DNA from: Viscum album
Lineage: Eukaryota > Streptophyta > Magnoliopsida > Santalales > Viscaceae
Reading direction: 5' to 3'
Length of the DNA stretch: 64,000 bases
Assembly (NCBI GenBank): GCA_963277665.1
Contig: OY728165.1
Coordinates: forward strand, 1,151,556,050 to 1,151,620,049
Translations under genes and position numbers: made by a program
Shown: positions 37,101 through 49,785 of the stretch, one piece after another
Layout: the number at the start of each line of letters is the position of its first letter
Numbering within the stretch: the stretch's first letter is position 1
The notes under the pieces: generated by a model
Databases searched by the model: none
Seen by the model: only the letters and a program-made list of their open reading frames with translations
Told to the model about the DNA's origin: nothing

Positions 37101-39902
37101 AATATCATATTTAATATTATTAATTGATCATATCATAGAAAAATACCCTCTCATTTCATTATCATAAACATTATAACATATTTAATTCCCAGGGGAAGTG
37201 AAAAAATACAATATGGGGTGATCTCAAATTCATATTAAGGGAAAACATGTTTTACATTCATTAAGGGTATGATTATAATCCACTGAGAATAAGTGATCAT
37301 TGAAAATATACAGGATTAAAATTAAAAAGGAATCATAAAAATATTGCATATGATATTTTACAATGAAATATGACATTAATAGTTACATCATTATATATTA
37401 ACATATACAGTGACAAAAAATGTGAATATATTCGAAATAAATAATGATCCATGGAGTGTAATATAGGCTATTAACAAAAATAAAATTATAGGTAAACCAA
37501 AAATTCCAAAAAGAGTATTTCCTTAGTCCGTCCCATGCCCAAGTTTATAAGTATAGATTTCCCAAATCATGTTTATGCATAGAATTGTGGACATAACTAA
37601 CTACAACCACATTCACACATAAAATTTGGATCACAACATATTGAAATCATTTCCATAAACATGGTCATGAAAAAAGCATACCAAAATTAGGTATACACAT
37701 ATAATGGTGAAAATTAGTAACAAGAATCATTTTCATTATGTATCTATGAGCACGACATAAATAATGTTTTTTATGGGAATTTTTTTTCAATATATCTTAC
37801 AACAGTCACATCTGGGAACAAAATTATTATATAATGAGATCTATTATTTTTCCACATATATTTGATGGATGTGTCATATCTATACCACATATCAATTGAC
37901 AATATTTATGTATTCTATTATAAATAATCAATATATATGATAACAAAAACCCCATTGGGAAAATATTTGTTACATAATATTATCAATTTCTATATTATTT
38001 TATGAAACTAAGAATTATATTGGTTGATAAAAAAAAATTATATATCCAAAAATAAAAAATTTTATGAAATTTTATGGAGTGATTCTTTAATCACAAACCC
38101 AAAATTTTCTCTTACGACAGATTAGAAAACCTATGGGATATCATTGAAAGATATTTCATATTTATTTTTATTCATTTTTATAAAAACCAATATTTAATGT
38201 TAAATTGAATGTAAGTTTCCAAAAAATATGTATTAGGATGACTTATAAATAATTGAATTATTTCAACATAAATGACCATTGAAATGATATAAATATAATT
38301 ATTATAAAATCTCAGGTGTAGGGTACATAATATGTTAAATTCACATCATAAAACTTTCCACGATTTTGAGATATTTAATGGAAACCCTAATTGATGAAAG
38401 TGTTACAAGGACTCATTTTTAATAATGATATAGAAAATTGTAATTTGAATATTTGACCACACATTTATCATTCAATAAAATTGAGAAATTTATTTAATAA
38501 AATAATGTTGAGATGGAGAAGAATGAAAAAATGGAGAAGGTTATTATTATTCATAAGTCCAAAAAATATTAATATTTTAAATGTTCAAAATACATATTAT
38601 TTATGAAATGAAAATAGGTGATCCAAAATTAGTAGAGACCTTCAAAAGAATAGACCAACCAACCAAATAATCTGTCAGTGCGGTGTGATTGATCCCTATA
38701 CAAAATAATAAATTCATTATTTCAAGGATAAATTCATTATTTCATGATGTGGTTTTACAAATTTATTATGTTTGATGCTATTTGAAAAAAACACTAAAAT
38801 GTTTGATATTAAGCATAGTTGAAGCGATTTGGTGTTAATTAAAAATAGGTGTCCTTATATTTGGAATGAAATTAATTCATATGTTCTCTATCAAGGCCCT
38901 AAGTAAATATCATGCCATTTACATTATATTTACCCACTAGTGAAAACATTACATAAGTAGGATTTTCTATTTATCATGATTCATCATATTGTTTGTATAT
39001 TTTTAATGGTTTATTTTATCATCTCATTGGAGGTTGTGGGGAAAGAGAGGCTCAATGGGTCATTAAATTACATGGAATCCAATTTTATATCATAATATAT
39101 AGATGATAAAATCCAAATAGGGCTATATTATTTTGAAATTTTGAGCCCTTTCCATCAATATTTTATACTATTTCGTCAATTTACACTGAAAAAAAATTTC
39201 CTTAAACACCATAACTAAATAAATAAAATACATATGATTGTGGAAATAATTCGAAGAAAAATATTTTGAGAATTAAATTTAATTTCCCAATATAAAATGA
39301 CAATATTAACATTATAATTTAGAAATGGAAGAATATAAATAACATAAAATAATATTATAATGTAATAAATAATATAAACTAATAAAGAAGAAATTGAGTC
39401 AATGAAATCAGGTAAACATGATTACGTCTTAGTTGATTGTGTTATTAATAGATATTTATAAAAAAAATTATTATTATTAATCAAAATTAAACTGTCATTG
39501 AAAAAAAATTCTTGATACAATTAATATATAATTTTAAATGAAGGATTTCATAATCTTACGTTCTTAAAAATATTATTCTTAAGTTAATGGTCCCATTTTT
39601 TATGCCCAGATCAAATTAGATACTCTATTTTTTTATCCATGATTATAAATTCATTAAATACACAATTTTTAAGAAGGTTTTGTCTATGTTATTAATATAT
39701 ATATAATTCCAAAGAAATATTATGAAAGTTATGGTAATGATTTTCAAATAATGCCGATAATATCAATTTTACACATTAATGAAAAAAAGAGTAAATTTTA
39801 ACATTGAATATTAATTATATAATTACCACTCTAAATTGTTGAAAGGAAATTAAATATGTATTAATTAAATCATATTGTATGTTTTTTGGATTTATTAAAC
39901 AT
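28131..39902. other. AT-rich stretch without recognised genes
   Basis: This is about 11.8 kb of A/T runs with stops in all frames. It must include the rest of the element 5 3' LTR. (TA)n tracts lie at 32931-32949 and 34939-34962. The block 34180-34680 has two loosely similar segments (GATGTTATGCACTC and GATGTTATACCCCT), perhaps a decayed tandem repeat. I see no motif of gag, pol, LINE or host genes. Confidence 0.6.
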
Positions 39903-40559
39903 TTCATGACCCTTCCCCCAAGTCATGTGTCATAACTACCACAATCCTGCATCCCATAGGACAAGGGATGGTGACTAGTGCTGAGTTGGAATACCGCCCA
40001 AAGGGAAGGCATTTTCCAATGGATCTATACCCATTCACTCATCTACATGAATAATTATTGAAAAAAAAATCTTATGTATATATATATCCATCCAAATTAG
40101 AAAAACATTGAGAGTAACAACAAAAAACCTAAAATAAAATACTATATAATACAAGCCCAATTGAAATATAAAATTAAAATCTCCTGGATTTTATCCACAT
40201 AAAACCCTACCTGAATGGTTGGTATAGTTAACTATCTATTTTTCATTGAAGCACCCCATGTCCATCAGGTCATCCTTATGCACCACCTGTCTCCATCCCA
40301 CCACGGAATCTATCAATGCTGTCAATCTTCTTTACAAGACATGACATGTGCGGGTGAACCCCGTGCAGGGGTGAGTAAAACAATAGTCAGTAGTGACCCC
40401 CACAAAAAGGAAGACATATGGTAGAATAATAAAGAAGAACATGATATTTAGCCTCTAAGATGTATAATCAAGATAGCCACTATAGTCATATCACTCTATG
40501 ATACATATACTATCAATGTACAGGCATGTCTTAATCCAATTATACATGCATTCTTCATA

Positions 40560-40760
40560 GGAGAGCTTCTCTGTATCATTGTAGGAGTCCTACTCCAAGC
40601 CTCCATATGAGACCAACTACGTTTATTCATAGGAGGCCAATTCTGCGTCTTCTCAAGAGACCAAATCCATGACTTTATAGGGTAAAATCTTTATATCGTC
40701 ATAGGAGACCAACTCCACGTGTCCATAGGACTCCAACTCAATGTCTTTTCCATAGCTCAT
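40560..40760 (-). repeat. Minisatellite in the element 3 LTR
   Basis: About six units of roughly 30 bp built on CATAGGAGACCAACTCCACG. The same array, with other unit variants, is in the right LTR (48225-48360). Confidence 0.65.
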
Positions 40761-42179
40761 CAAAGGATTCTACTCCTATTGTGCTCATTCTAAGAGAACC
40801 TATGCCTCAAGGAAATTGGTCATACATCAACATCTATGAATGGTCATGAAGTGTGTCCCACGTGGAACACCTCTTCATGAGGGTACTAGTGCCATAAACA
40901 ACTTTTCAAATGGGGTTACATTACAGATGTTATGGTCATTTAAATAAAATGGGTCAGTTGGGTGTGGGTCCGGTAGTACCAAGTCGGTTTGTCCCGACCC
41001 AACCCATGACATGCCATTCCTGACCTATCAGATCCGACCCGACCCAATAGATTTACCTGGCCTACATGATCATTACATTTAATCCACCTAGGAATCATTA
41101 AGTGCAACATCCCCACCCAATCAATGTGAGGTGACTGCAACATTCAATGCGGTGGTCCACCATGGGGTCTCAACACTCTCAAGATAGACTGAGAACATAT
41201 ACATTGTGATGCATCCTAATGTCGTGTCTTGATGATTCATACTCTAACCATTGATCACGCTGCCCTATCTTCCCACCAGCGTCTACTGTGTCATGGGTTC
41301 CTTGCGGTGGGTGGCTGACCTGTCACGCACCACCACTAGAACCACCAAAAACCACCATAGTAAGATCTCTCTTCTGTGATTCCCCACCATTTTTGGGGTG
41401 GTCTTCTCTTCAAACCGTAAGCACCATATCAAAACATCAGTTTTTATAATCACTTTCATGGGCTCAATATCGTCATGTCATAGCTCTAGGGGTCCTATCA
41501 CATTTTAAACCTCCTACAAAAGCCTGATGGGACCATGTGGGTTCCTCTGTGAAGAAAGAAAAGATGGGGATAAGAAAGAACTAAGAACACCCAAGGAGAG
41601 AATGTCGACCTTTTTTGTTATGACCTTCATTCAACCCATTTGGAAATATCTAAATTAAAATAACATAAACACAAATTTTTAACCCTTCAAAATCTAGTAG
41701 TAGATAACCCATCCTGCCTGAACGATTGACCAATAGATCAAACATTTTGTAGGGTGTAATAAATTCTTCATTGTGAAAAAAGAATGGGGAATGAAATACC
41801 TTGGAAATAAACCACATATCTGGAAAGGGGATCAGATGGAGGATAGAATTTACTATTCTGTAAATCAACCCATTAATGTCCTTGAACCGTCATTCATCGA
41901 TTCATAATTCGAGCTCTGATATGAGAATTTTCATCAACTATGAGAGAGCTTCATACTACTTGTCACAGTTAATCCTCTAGGTTCTTGGGTAAATTCTCTT
42001 GTGTTATGAATTTTAACAATGGTCTCCTCCTCTGTTTATTATATTAAACCCTTTAACATATTTTATAATTTTAAATTTGTTTCAGTATTGCCACAATGTT
42101 GTGTTCCAGGGTCACTAAGTCTCTACATCATAATGATATTGAGTCACTACGTATGATTTAAGAAATTAAATAAAATTAC

Positions 42180-42186
<7 letters not shown>

Positions 42187-42219
<33 letters not shown>
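42187..42219. repeat. (TA)16 microsatellite
   Basis: 33 bp of uninterrupted TA, inside the left LTR of element 3. It is absent at the matching place in the right LTR, so it expanded after insertion. Confidence 0.95.
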
Positions 42220-42221
<2 letters not shown>

Positions 42222-42703
42222 TTATCTCTTAAAATTACCATTAAAATTTTAAGGCAACCAACGTCGGTCGATGTTAGGCCGTACTTTAGTAAAACACCAC
42301 ATTACAAAATCAATAGTGGTCTCAGATTTATAGTCTTTTTAATCATTTCTAAATTATTTGGATATTAAAATAAAATAATTTTGTTTAAATATTTTATTTC
42401 AGGTTATGTCATTTTTGGGTTTTTTCTCAGTGAATACCCGTTCTGACTAATGTTTCGTCACGCCAAGGGTAAACCCATCCTTCTAAATGGAACAGTGCCA
42501 TTATATAGCAGATTTGAAAACCCTTTTATATGTTGTTTCAAATTTTCTAGAAACTCATTTACATGAGATATTAGAAACATAAAATTCTTTACTGAACCAT
42601 TCCAGGAACACCATTCCATGGAATCTCACTTCCTCTCCACACATTTTATAATAATTTTAAAAAATAATTTATAAAAATAATTATGAAAATATGAGTCCTT
42701 ACA

Positions 42704-42714
42704 TTCTCTCCACC
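42704..42714 (-). other. Polypurine tract of element 3
   Basis: Minus-strand GGTGGAGAGAA next to the LTR start; the same word precedes the element 1 3' LTR. Confidence 0.65.
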
Positions 42715-42849
42715 ATATCTCTTTCTTTCACTAGAAGCCAAAATAATGGCTAAACAAAACATGGGGATACTGAACACGAATCTGAGCCTCCATCCCTAAC
42801 ATGATATACTAGATATTTTTATGTTCCCACCAAATTAACATATGTAGAA

Positions 42850-44110
42850 TCTAATACCTATGAGGGTTCTTCTCCTATCGATCCTAGATCTCTATTAACT
42901 ACACTATGAATTTCGTCCCATCGATGATGTCTATCTCATCCCACTCAATGACATGTGATGGGTAACACACTTATCTCAATAGATGGGATATGTGGAAGAC
43001 AACATGAACTCGCTTTAACTATAGTGATATAACCAAGCAGTCTACCTCCTTTCCCAATCTATGCAGTATTAAATAAGTGTCAATGAACCTCAGAGATTAC
43101 ATTTCACAACATCCAAATATTCATATCCCACATCGAAGAGAGAACCAAATGAACCCATGGGATCCCTCCTCGAACTCTAAGGTACTCTATCACCTATCAG
43201 CAAAGGGCTGTAATGGATCTTTATAGTCTTCTTTTTATCCTAGATGACCTACACTGTCTCTATAGTATCCTATAATAAATCCTACCCTATGTGTGTTGCC
43301 CATCTGGGGTCCGTCCAACAATGTTGAGATCTGTAGTGTCGCCCGTACAAGGACTCAAACAATTCCATACCGATGGTATAATGATAGATGTTGTTTTATG
43401 AAAACTCCACCAGAGGTAGGTGATCCTATCAACTATGGACAAAATCAAGGATGGAAGAACATAGAATGTCATCTTTGACAATAAATGTCTGCCTCTTCTG
43501 GCCATCTATCTATGGTTGGAATGTTGTTCTCAAGTGTAGTTGTATACAAACACCTCCTAAAATACCATCAACAAATGGGATGTGAAATGAGCATCGCGAT
43601 CTGATACTATCATCAATTGGAATACATAGAGTTGAACTATCTTTGTATATAAAGTCATCTGAAACTCTCTACTATACTCAGTTCCCGAATCACTAGAAAG
43701 GGTGATAACTTGGTGAGTTGCTCAATGATCGCCTAGATGGTATTAATCCCCCTATATGTACATGGAAAACCCATCCCTATGCCAATGAATATAACATCCC
43801 ACTTCTACTCTGTAACCTTAAGGGGTTGAGTCAAACCCCCTGGAACCTGTTGCTTGGCCTTCACCTGTTGACAAGTGGGGTGTATAGAGACCAACTCTAC
43901 CACCACCTTATTAATCACTAGCCACCAAAACTAACATCGGTGATCCTGGTACATCTTTTCCAATCATGGATGTACCACCAATGGAGATGTATGGAAATAC
44001 ATCAAAAAATCTTCTCGTGACATCATCGATACATCTGTCCATCCTCTAAAAAGAATTATGTGCTCTTCAACATTTGAATATCCAACAGGGGAATGCCATG
44101 TGTACATCTA
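42850..44110 (-). pseudogene. Element 3 integrase remnant
   Basis: From right to left: SPLVVHP and LEKMYQDHRC, then FWWLVINKVVVELVSI and PTCQQVKAKQQVPG (zinc-binding part, about 43860-44000), an unclear core with VNRLTKL, and the C-terminal RVHVVFHISHLLR then YPSHVIEWDE (about 42890-42990). Frames shift at least three times. I cannot see the catalytic triad. The C-terminal block matches those of elements 1 and 5. Confidence 0.7.
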
Positions 44111-44329
44111 AGCAGGTGTAGCCTCATAGATGGTATCTCTGAGATCTGCCTCCCTAAATCATTTTATGAGAAGATGAGTAACTATAATCATCTCAAGATA
44201 AGATGCTTCATCTCTATCAAAAAAGGATATCTACAATGAGTCCAACTGCTCTTATGACTCGTTTAATAGATGTGGATTTGTTCTCCTACTGAGAGCATCA
44301 CCTACCTCATTCCACTTCTCAAGAGTATT

Positions 44330-44640
44330 TACTATCTCAATGTCACAGTCCAAGGGTAATTCGAGCCAATGCCTCTATCTCACATTAAGATCATTCTTGC
44401 AGAAAATATACTTGATAGTTTTGTGGTCTGAGTGGACGATAAACCACTCAACCTTAAGGTAGTGTCTCCTCATCATCAATGTGAAGTCCACCACTACCAA
44501 CTCTAGATCATGGTTCATGTAGTTATTCATGTGTGGTCTCAACTACTATGAACCATAGGAAATCACTAATTTCCCCTACATTGGGATACAACCATGATTG
44601 TTCGCTGATTTATCACAAAACAAACCATAATCGGGAACCT
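44330..44640 (-). pseudogene. Element 3 RNase H remnant
   Basis: LFCDKSANNHGC keeps the first catalytic Asp. ISYGS, HDLELVVVDFTLMMRRHYLK with the Glu strand, and IVHSDHKTIKYIF with another Asp follow. Stops lie between the blocks. Identity is clear from motif order. Confidence 0.78.
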
Positions 44641-45500
44641 TCTACAGTAATCTCTTTATGGGAGTGATCATTAAACATTTCTTTAGTAGCCGAAATCTCT
44701 CCTGGCACATCTTTTTCCACATGAAAGGTTTCCCCTTTAGTGTCATAGATTTCAGAGAGGATGTTACTCTGTAAAAGTCAGGAATGAAGATGTGATAGTC
44801 CCCATCAAACCCAAGGAAACTCCACGCCTCATAAATGTTCTTCTGTGGTTCCCAAGGAACCACCACCTCTATCTTCACTAGATCTACTACAACTCTCTCC
44901 ATTGAAATGTTCTGTCTTCGAATGTTTAAATATCATATTATAAAATAACACTTCAAGTGATTCCTGAAATGCAATTTATCTTAAAGTATGTCTAAGACTA
45001 TACTCAAGTGTATCATGTGCTCCCACTAGGCTGCCGTGTACACAATGATATCATCAAAAAGGGCACTAAAAACCAATCTCGGTATAGTGGATGATCATAT
45101 TAATGAGTCTCATGAAAACTGTTATAGTATTCCTAATGCCAAAATAAATTACTAAATACTCATACTAGTCATAGTGACATCTGATATCTGTCTTTAAAAT
45201 GTCCTCATTTGGTACATGGAGAAGGTGATTGCCAGATAGGAGGTCTACATTCGAGAACCATCTCTCTCTCATAAACTGGTTGAAGAGGTCATCAATCCTA
45301 ATTAGTGGATACTTATTCTTAATGGTCAACTGATTTAGGAATGATAATTCCACAGAAAACATCAACCTCTAATTTTCCTTCTTGGAAAACATGAATGATG
45401 CTACTGACTATAAAACCCTTGGTCTGACAAATCCCTTCCTCTAAAAATATTTCGACTATAACCTCAGCTCATGAAGCACTATATGAGCTATCTGATAGGT
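44640..45500 (-). pseudogene. Element 3 reverse transcriptase remnant
   Basis: KYPLIRIDDLFNQFM and FSNVDLLSGNHLLHV (45165-45365), then YEYLVIYFGI and FMRLINMII. The catalytic box, in a shifted frame, reads LFDDIIVYT near 45050, with both Asp kept. The thumb and connection are in 44642-44902: WEPQKNIYEAWSFLGFDGDY and FMWKKMCQERFRLLKK. Frameshifts separate the parts. Confidence 0.85.
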
Positions 45501-45769
45501 GAGTATAGATAATGGTTCCATAATAGGGCACAAGTCAATACAGAAGTCTACCAGATAGCTAGGAGGTAGTTATGGAATATCTTTCTAAAAGACTCCCTCG
45601 AACTCATCCACCACTACCAGAATTTGGGGACTCATCTCATCCACTTCACTATGGTTCACACTAGAAAACTAATCGATGATATGATGAACCCTACTACATG
45701 TGAGTCTATTCTATGATTCCTGTGTTTACATTTTTCCAATAATAGAAAACATGATCCCATCTCTACAGA

Positions 45770-46000
45770 CACACCACACTATATGCCTAAAACAATTGAT
45801 CTGAGCATGATCTTTGGATAATCACACTATACCCAAAATGATGTCATACTACCTCCAAGTTTCAACCAAGAGATCACAATCAAAACTCTCTCCACCAAGA
45901 GTAAGGAAAAACTATTGAAAACATTTTATGATAATCTAATCTCCTCACATAGGAGTCTCTAAGCATAGGGAATGATTCAATGTTTCAAATAGAATCTTTG
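45770..46000 (-). pseudogene. Element 3 protease remnant
   Basis: YDIILGIV, a stop, then LSKDHAQINCFRHIV (about 45775-45850) follows the C-terminal core of gypsy protease. The active-site loop is not readable. Confidence 0.5.
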
Positions 46001-46859
46001 TGTCTCTGACCAAGGTTGTGGCAAGAAAGGAGTGACTTGGAGTTGTTTCTATCAAAACTATGGAAATTAAAGAAAAGACATAGATCATTCCTTATATCAT
46101 CATAGTAGTCATTGGATCATAAGCCTCTATCACTTGGATCATTCTTCTCCCTTTTACGCCATATCCCTATTCACATGGGAGGCCACATGGGGGGGTGGGG
46201 GGTTGTGGTAGTGCCTCGAACCTCCGTCCAACTCCTGCCGCTTGTCCCACTACTTTGCCACATTTTCAACCTGGTAGAATGCCATGTTTGTGCCTCTATT
46301 TTTTCCTCAGTGGTCCCTCAACTGTCTCCTGGTCAGTCATACGGCTGGTCAGGAAATCTCTATCCATATGTCTTTGACGGCATTATGTGTAGCAATACCC
46401 TTCTTTTAGCTGAGCTTTTATTCTCTAGTTTACCGACACTACTGATCTTGTGTCCTGGGGTCCTCCTGTAGATAGTTTGATGCTCTTGAAACCCTGCATC
46501 AGTTGTTTACTAGCAATCACTTAAGACTCAACCACCTAACACGAGATGGTTAGTGCTACTATCATTGAGTTCTAAAAAAACAAATGTTCTCCACCATTAG
46601 ATATCTCACTAGCACCTCATCATGTGTAGGAATTACAAGGGATATCATCAGAACCCCGATCTCCCACAATATTCCATGCTCAAAGGTATGGTTCATAAGG
46701 ATTGTGTCATGTACCGTGTCTATAGATTATAGAAAATGATCCATAAATCTTGTTGAGTACACTGACACAATCTAGCAATCCTTCTATATATGAATGATCT
46801 ATAATATAGGCATAGAGCACAATATACCTAGAATTAACTCATCCCTGAAGAGATTCTCA

Positions 46860-47210
46860 AACTCTATATAGGAGAGGGTCACCACTTAATGATTCTGGAT
46901 CATCATGCTCCACCATCTCCATGTAAATCCTTATAGATGAATCACGGCTAGGACTTCCATATGGTCAATATGTGTCCTTACTATGAGGAAAACATGTGTA
47001 ACTGCCTCAATCCAATCGTCTTATACCTGAGGACTTATCTCATCTCCAAACATGGGATCTCTCTATCTCTGAAAATCATGTAATGAACTAATAATGCATG
47101 CATCCTCAACCGGTAACACCATTAGGAACACATTCTATTTGGATGGTGGTATCACATGAACACAAATGACAAATTCTACCTAGAGTAATGGACCCCGAAC
47201 TGATGCTTCA
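46860..47210 (-). pseudogene. Element 3 gag remnant
   Basis: HIDHMEVLAVIHL, then GFTWRWWSMMIQNH, then LSYIEFENLFRDEL parallel the element 1 gag (AMRWWSLTLQIHD and WEDFESLYSEDF). The stretch 46000-46860 should hold the rest of gag and the nucleocapsid but I cannot read it; a 119-codon open frame on the plus strand there (46112-46471) is a shadow. Confidence 0.6.
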
Positions 47211-47532
47211 TTTCACGGTGAACCATCCTCATGGTCACACCCTAGAATCCTAGATGCCTGCCTATGAGGATGCATCCAGAAATAGAATAAGATGTACTAA
47301 AATAAATATAGTATAAATAATGAGTTGAATATGAATCAATATGGACATGGGAAAATACTTAATTTCTATAATATTTTTGAAACCTGTGTTTTCATGTGTT
47401 GAATTAAAAGTAGAATTTATGGTTTGGGTGTATGGATACATCAATGGGAGCACCAAAACTAGACTTTCTAGCATAAAATACAAACTAAAAAACATAACCC
47501 TCTTAGACTAAAACCAAAATAAAACCAAACCA

Positions 47533-47546
47533 TTCATTGATAAAAA
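47533..47546 (-). other. Decayed primer-binding site of element 3 (weak)
   Basis: Minus-strand ATTTTTATCAATG occupies the place of an initiator-Met primer site (TATCA is kept). It supports the inner border of the right LTR near 47547 but is not convincing alone. Confidence 0.3.
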
Positions 47547-49785
47547 TCCTTCCTGACCTGTACCCTAGGGCTCATGCAATGACTACATATAGCACACCTC
47601 TCATAGGCCACGGTCCGGTGACTAGCTCCATGTAGGCATGCCCACAAAAGAGAGGAATTTCCTTATAATCCTATACACATGAAACTCTCTCCATGAAAAA
47701 TTAAAAAAAACTAAAAAAACCATGTATTCTTATATAAATCCCACTAAGACAACCACTGAGAGTAACAATACCCAACTCAAAATTAAAAAGTCCTTGTGTA
47801 AAATCCCAACAGAAATAGAAAATTTGAATATCACGGAAGTCCTCTATAGAAATACCGATATGAAGGGTTGTATTGTATGATATCTGAATGACTCTAAAGC
47901 ATACCATGTCTAACAGGTTACCCTAATGCACCACCTACCTACGGACCACCGAGGATACTGTCAAAGCTGTCGATTGTCAGAACAATACATGACACATGTG
48001 ACCGAATCCTGTGTTGTAGTGTGTAAAACAATACTCAGTGGGGACCCAAAATCACAATGAAAAACCACAAATAAATATAAAAGTAAGAATATAAAATATG
48101 TAAACAAAGTGTAGCCCTAAAAAAGTATAGTCAAGAGTGTATCTATAGATAGCTCACATTTGGAATCATATAATTTGAATGTTCATGCATAAAAAATCCA
48201 ACAGGATATAAATTATTCATAGGAGACCTACTCAGAATCTACGAAGGAGACCTACTCAACGCTCTCACTGGAAAACAAAAATGTGTCCTCACAGGAGACA
48301 AAATCCGGGTCTACACAGGAGAACAACTCAACCTCTTCGTTGGATACCAACTCCACATATTTTCCCCATCCAATCATAGTATTCATCTATTAGCTTACTT
48401 ATTCCTCCTGGGGGTGGCCACACCTCTGACGGCTCCCCCTTCTGCAAGCCGGCACCATTACTAATGTGTTAAACTCTATAAACTGGGAACTCTGTATCAA
48501 TCCTCCTTTCGTCACCATCACTACCATGGTATCAAGATCATCTTTCCATTTCATTGAGGTTTAGGTCACTTTCAGAACCACTAGTTATAGCTAGATATGA
48601 CCACATGGGTCCATCGGTTAGGAATGTAAGGTTGAAGATATTAATGGCACCATGAAAAATTGTGGGTTAATTTCTGCCTTGTTTATTTTGGCCTTCATTC
48701 ATCACATTAGAAAAAGGGAAAGGGTAAAATAAGATAAAGACATGTATTTACCTATAAAAATCCGCATAGTAGATTACCCATCCTTCATGGATGATCAACC
48801 CATGGATCAACCTTTTTGTGGGTTAGTCCGTTTTCATCATTGGGAAATAAGAATGGGGAAATATTTTACCTGTAAATAAACACCCTACAAAAAAAATATG
48901 ATCATTCAGGGGAGATAATTCTTCGTTGATGGAAATCAATCCACAAACGTCCTTAATGTGGTGTTCATTTCTATTCATCATTCATTGATTCTTTATCCAA
49001 TATGTAATCTGAAAATCATCGTTACTGGTGAGAGATCATCCTTCTACTTACCATAGAGAAGCTTTAGGGTTTCATGGAAAATTCTATTTCATTTTTAAAT
49101 CTATCCCATCTTTCAGCCTATATATAATGGATGAAACATGTCAAGGTGTTTCATCAATTTAAATGTGTTTTGGGGTTTACATGATTGTTATTTGCATTAT
49201 GGACATGTTACCTCATCACAGTGCTGCATAGTCGGTGTGTAATTTTGATGAAATAATATAATATAACATTTTTATGAATATGGTTTTTTCTTAAGGTTTC
49301 CATAAATTAACTTTGTCATCCGACCCACGCAGGTCGATGTTCAGCCCTGCCTAAGTAAAATGTCTGTTTACATTTTCAACAGTTGTCTCAGACATTGACC
49401 CAAAGTAACCATTAATGAGTTATTAGGAATTTAAAATAATATAATTTTATTTATTGATTATATTAATTGTTATGACCTTTTCATTTTTCCTCAATAAAAA
49501 CTTTTTTCACCTAATGTTAAGTCATGCCAAGGATAAATCCCCCATTCTGAATGTAACAGTTCTTTCTGATTTCTGATCTTTGAACATGTTTAAAAGTTTT
49601 TCGACTTTTTCATGAAAACAAATTACTTGTGCAATAAAAAACATAATACTTTTAATCGAACTATTCCAGGAAAACTAGGCCTCAGAATTGTACAACATCT
49701 TAGCGCCTATCCTCAAGCATTTTTGGAAATAAATTATCAAAATATAACTCGGAAAATAGAAGTCAATACCAATTATTCAAATTAT
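47547..49785 (-). repeat. Element 3 LTR, right copy (5' LTR in element sense)
   Basis: It matches the left LTR from CCTGACC...CTCATG through the TGAGTAAAACAATA-type motif (about 48025), the minisatellite (48225-48360) and ATTCCAGGAA (49665). The part equivalent to about 40860-41220 of the left copy seems missing. The outer end is uncertain by about 50 bp. Confidence 0.65.

Larger units (their letters stand above)
39903..42703 (-). repeat. Element 3 LTR, left copy (3' LTR in element sense)
   Basis: The inner end is TGTAAGGACTCAT on the minus strand (42703). The outer end near 39903 is set by alignment with 47547 and with the tail of the element 1 LTR. It includes a minisatellite (40560-40760), a GACCCGACCC-rich patch (about 40975-41060) and a (TA)16 tract (42187-42219). 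CCAGGTCGG-like words also occur in the element 1 LTR. Confidence 0.75.
39903..49785 (-). mobile_element. Element 3: Ty3/gypsy retrotransposon, decayed, minus strand
   Basis: Direct repeats at about 39903-42703 and 47547-49785 enclose 4.8 kb with minus-strand gag, protease, RT, RNase H and integrase in gypsy order. The purine tract (42704-42714) equals that of element 1, and the LTR tails match element 1 in CATAGGCCACGG and related words, so both come from one lineage. The right LTR is about 0.56 kb shorter through deletion. The outer borders are approximate and I found no target duplication. No frame is open beyond about 86 codons. Confidence 0.8.

Noticed and set aside
46112..46471. 119-codon plus-strand frame, the longest in its area
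   Set aside because: Antisense to the gag-protease interval of element 3; its composition (Leu/Pro/Ser-rich) shows no domain.
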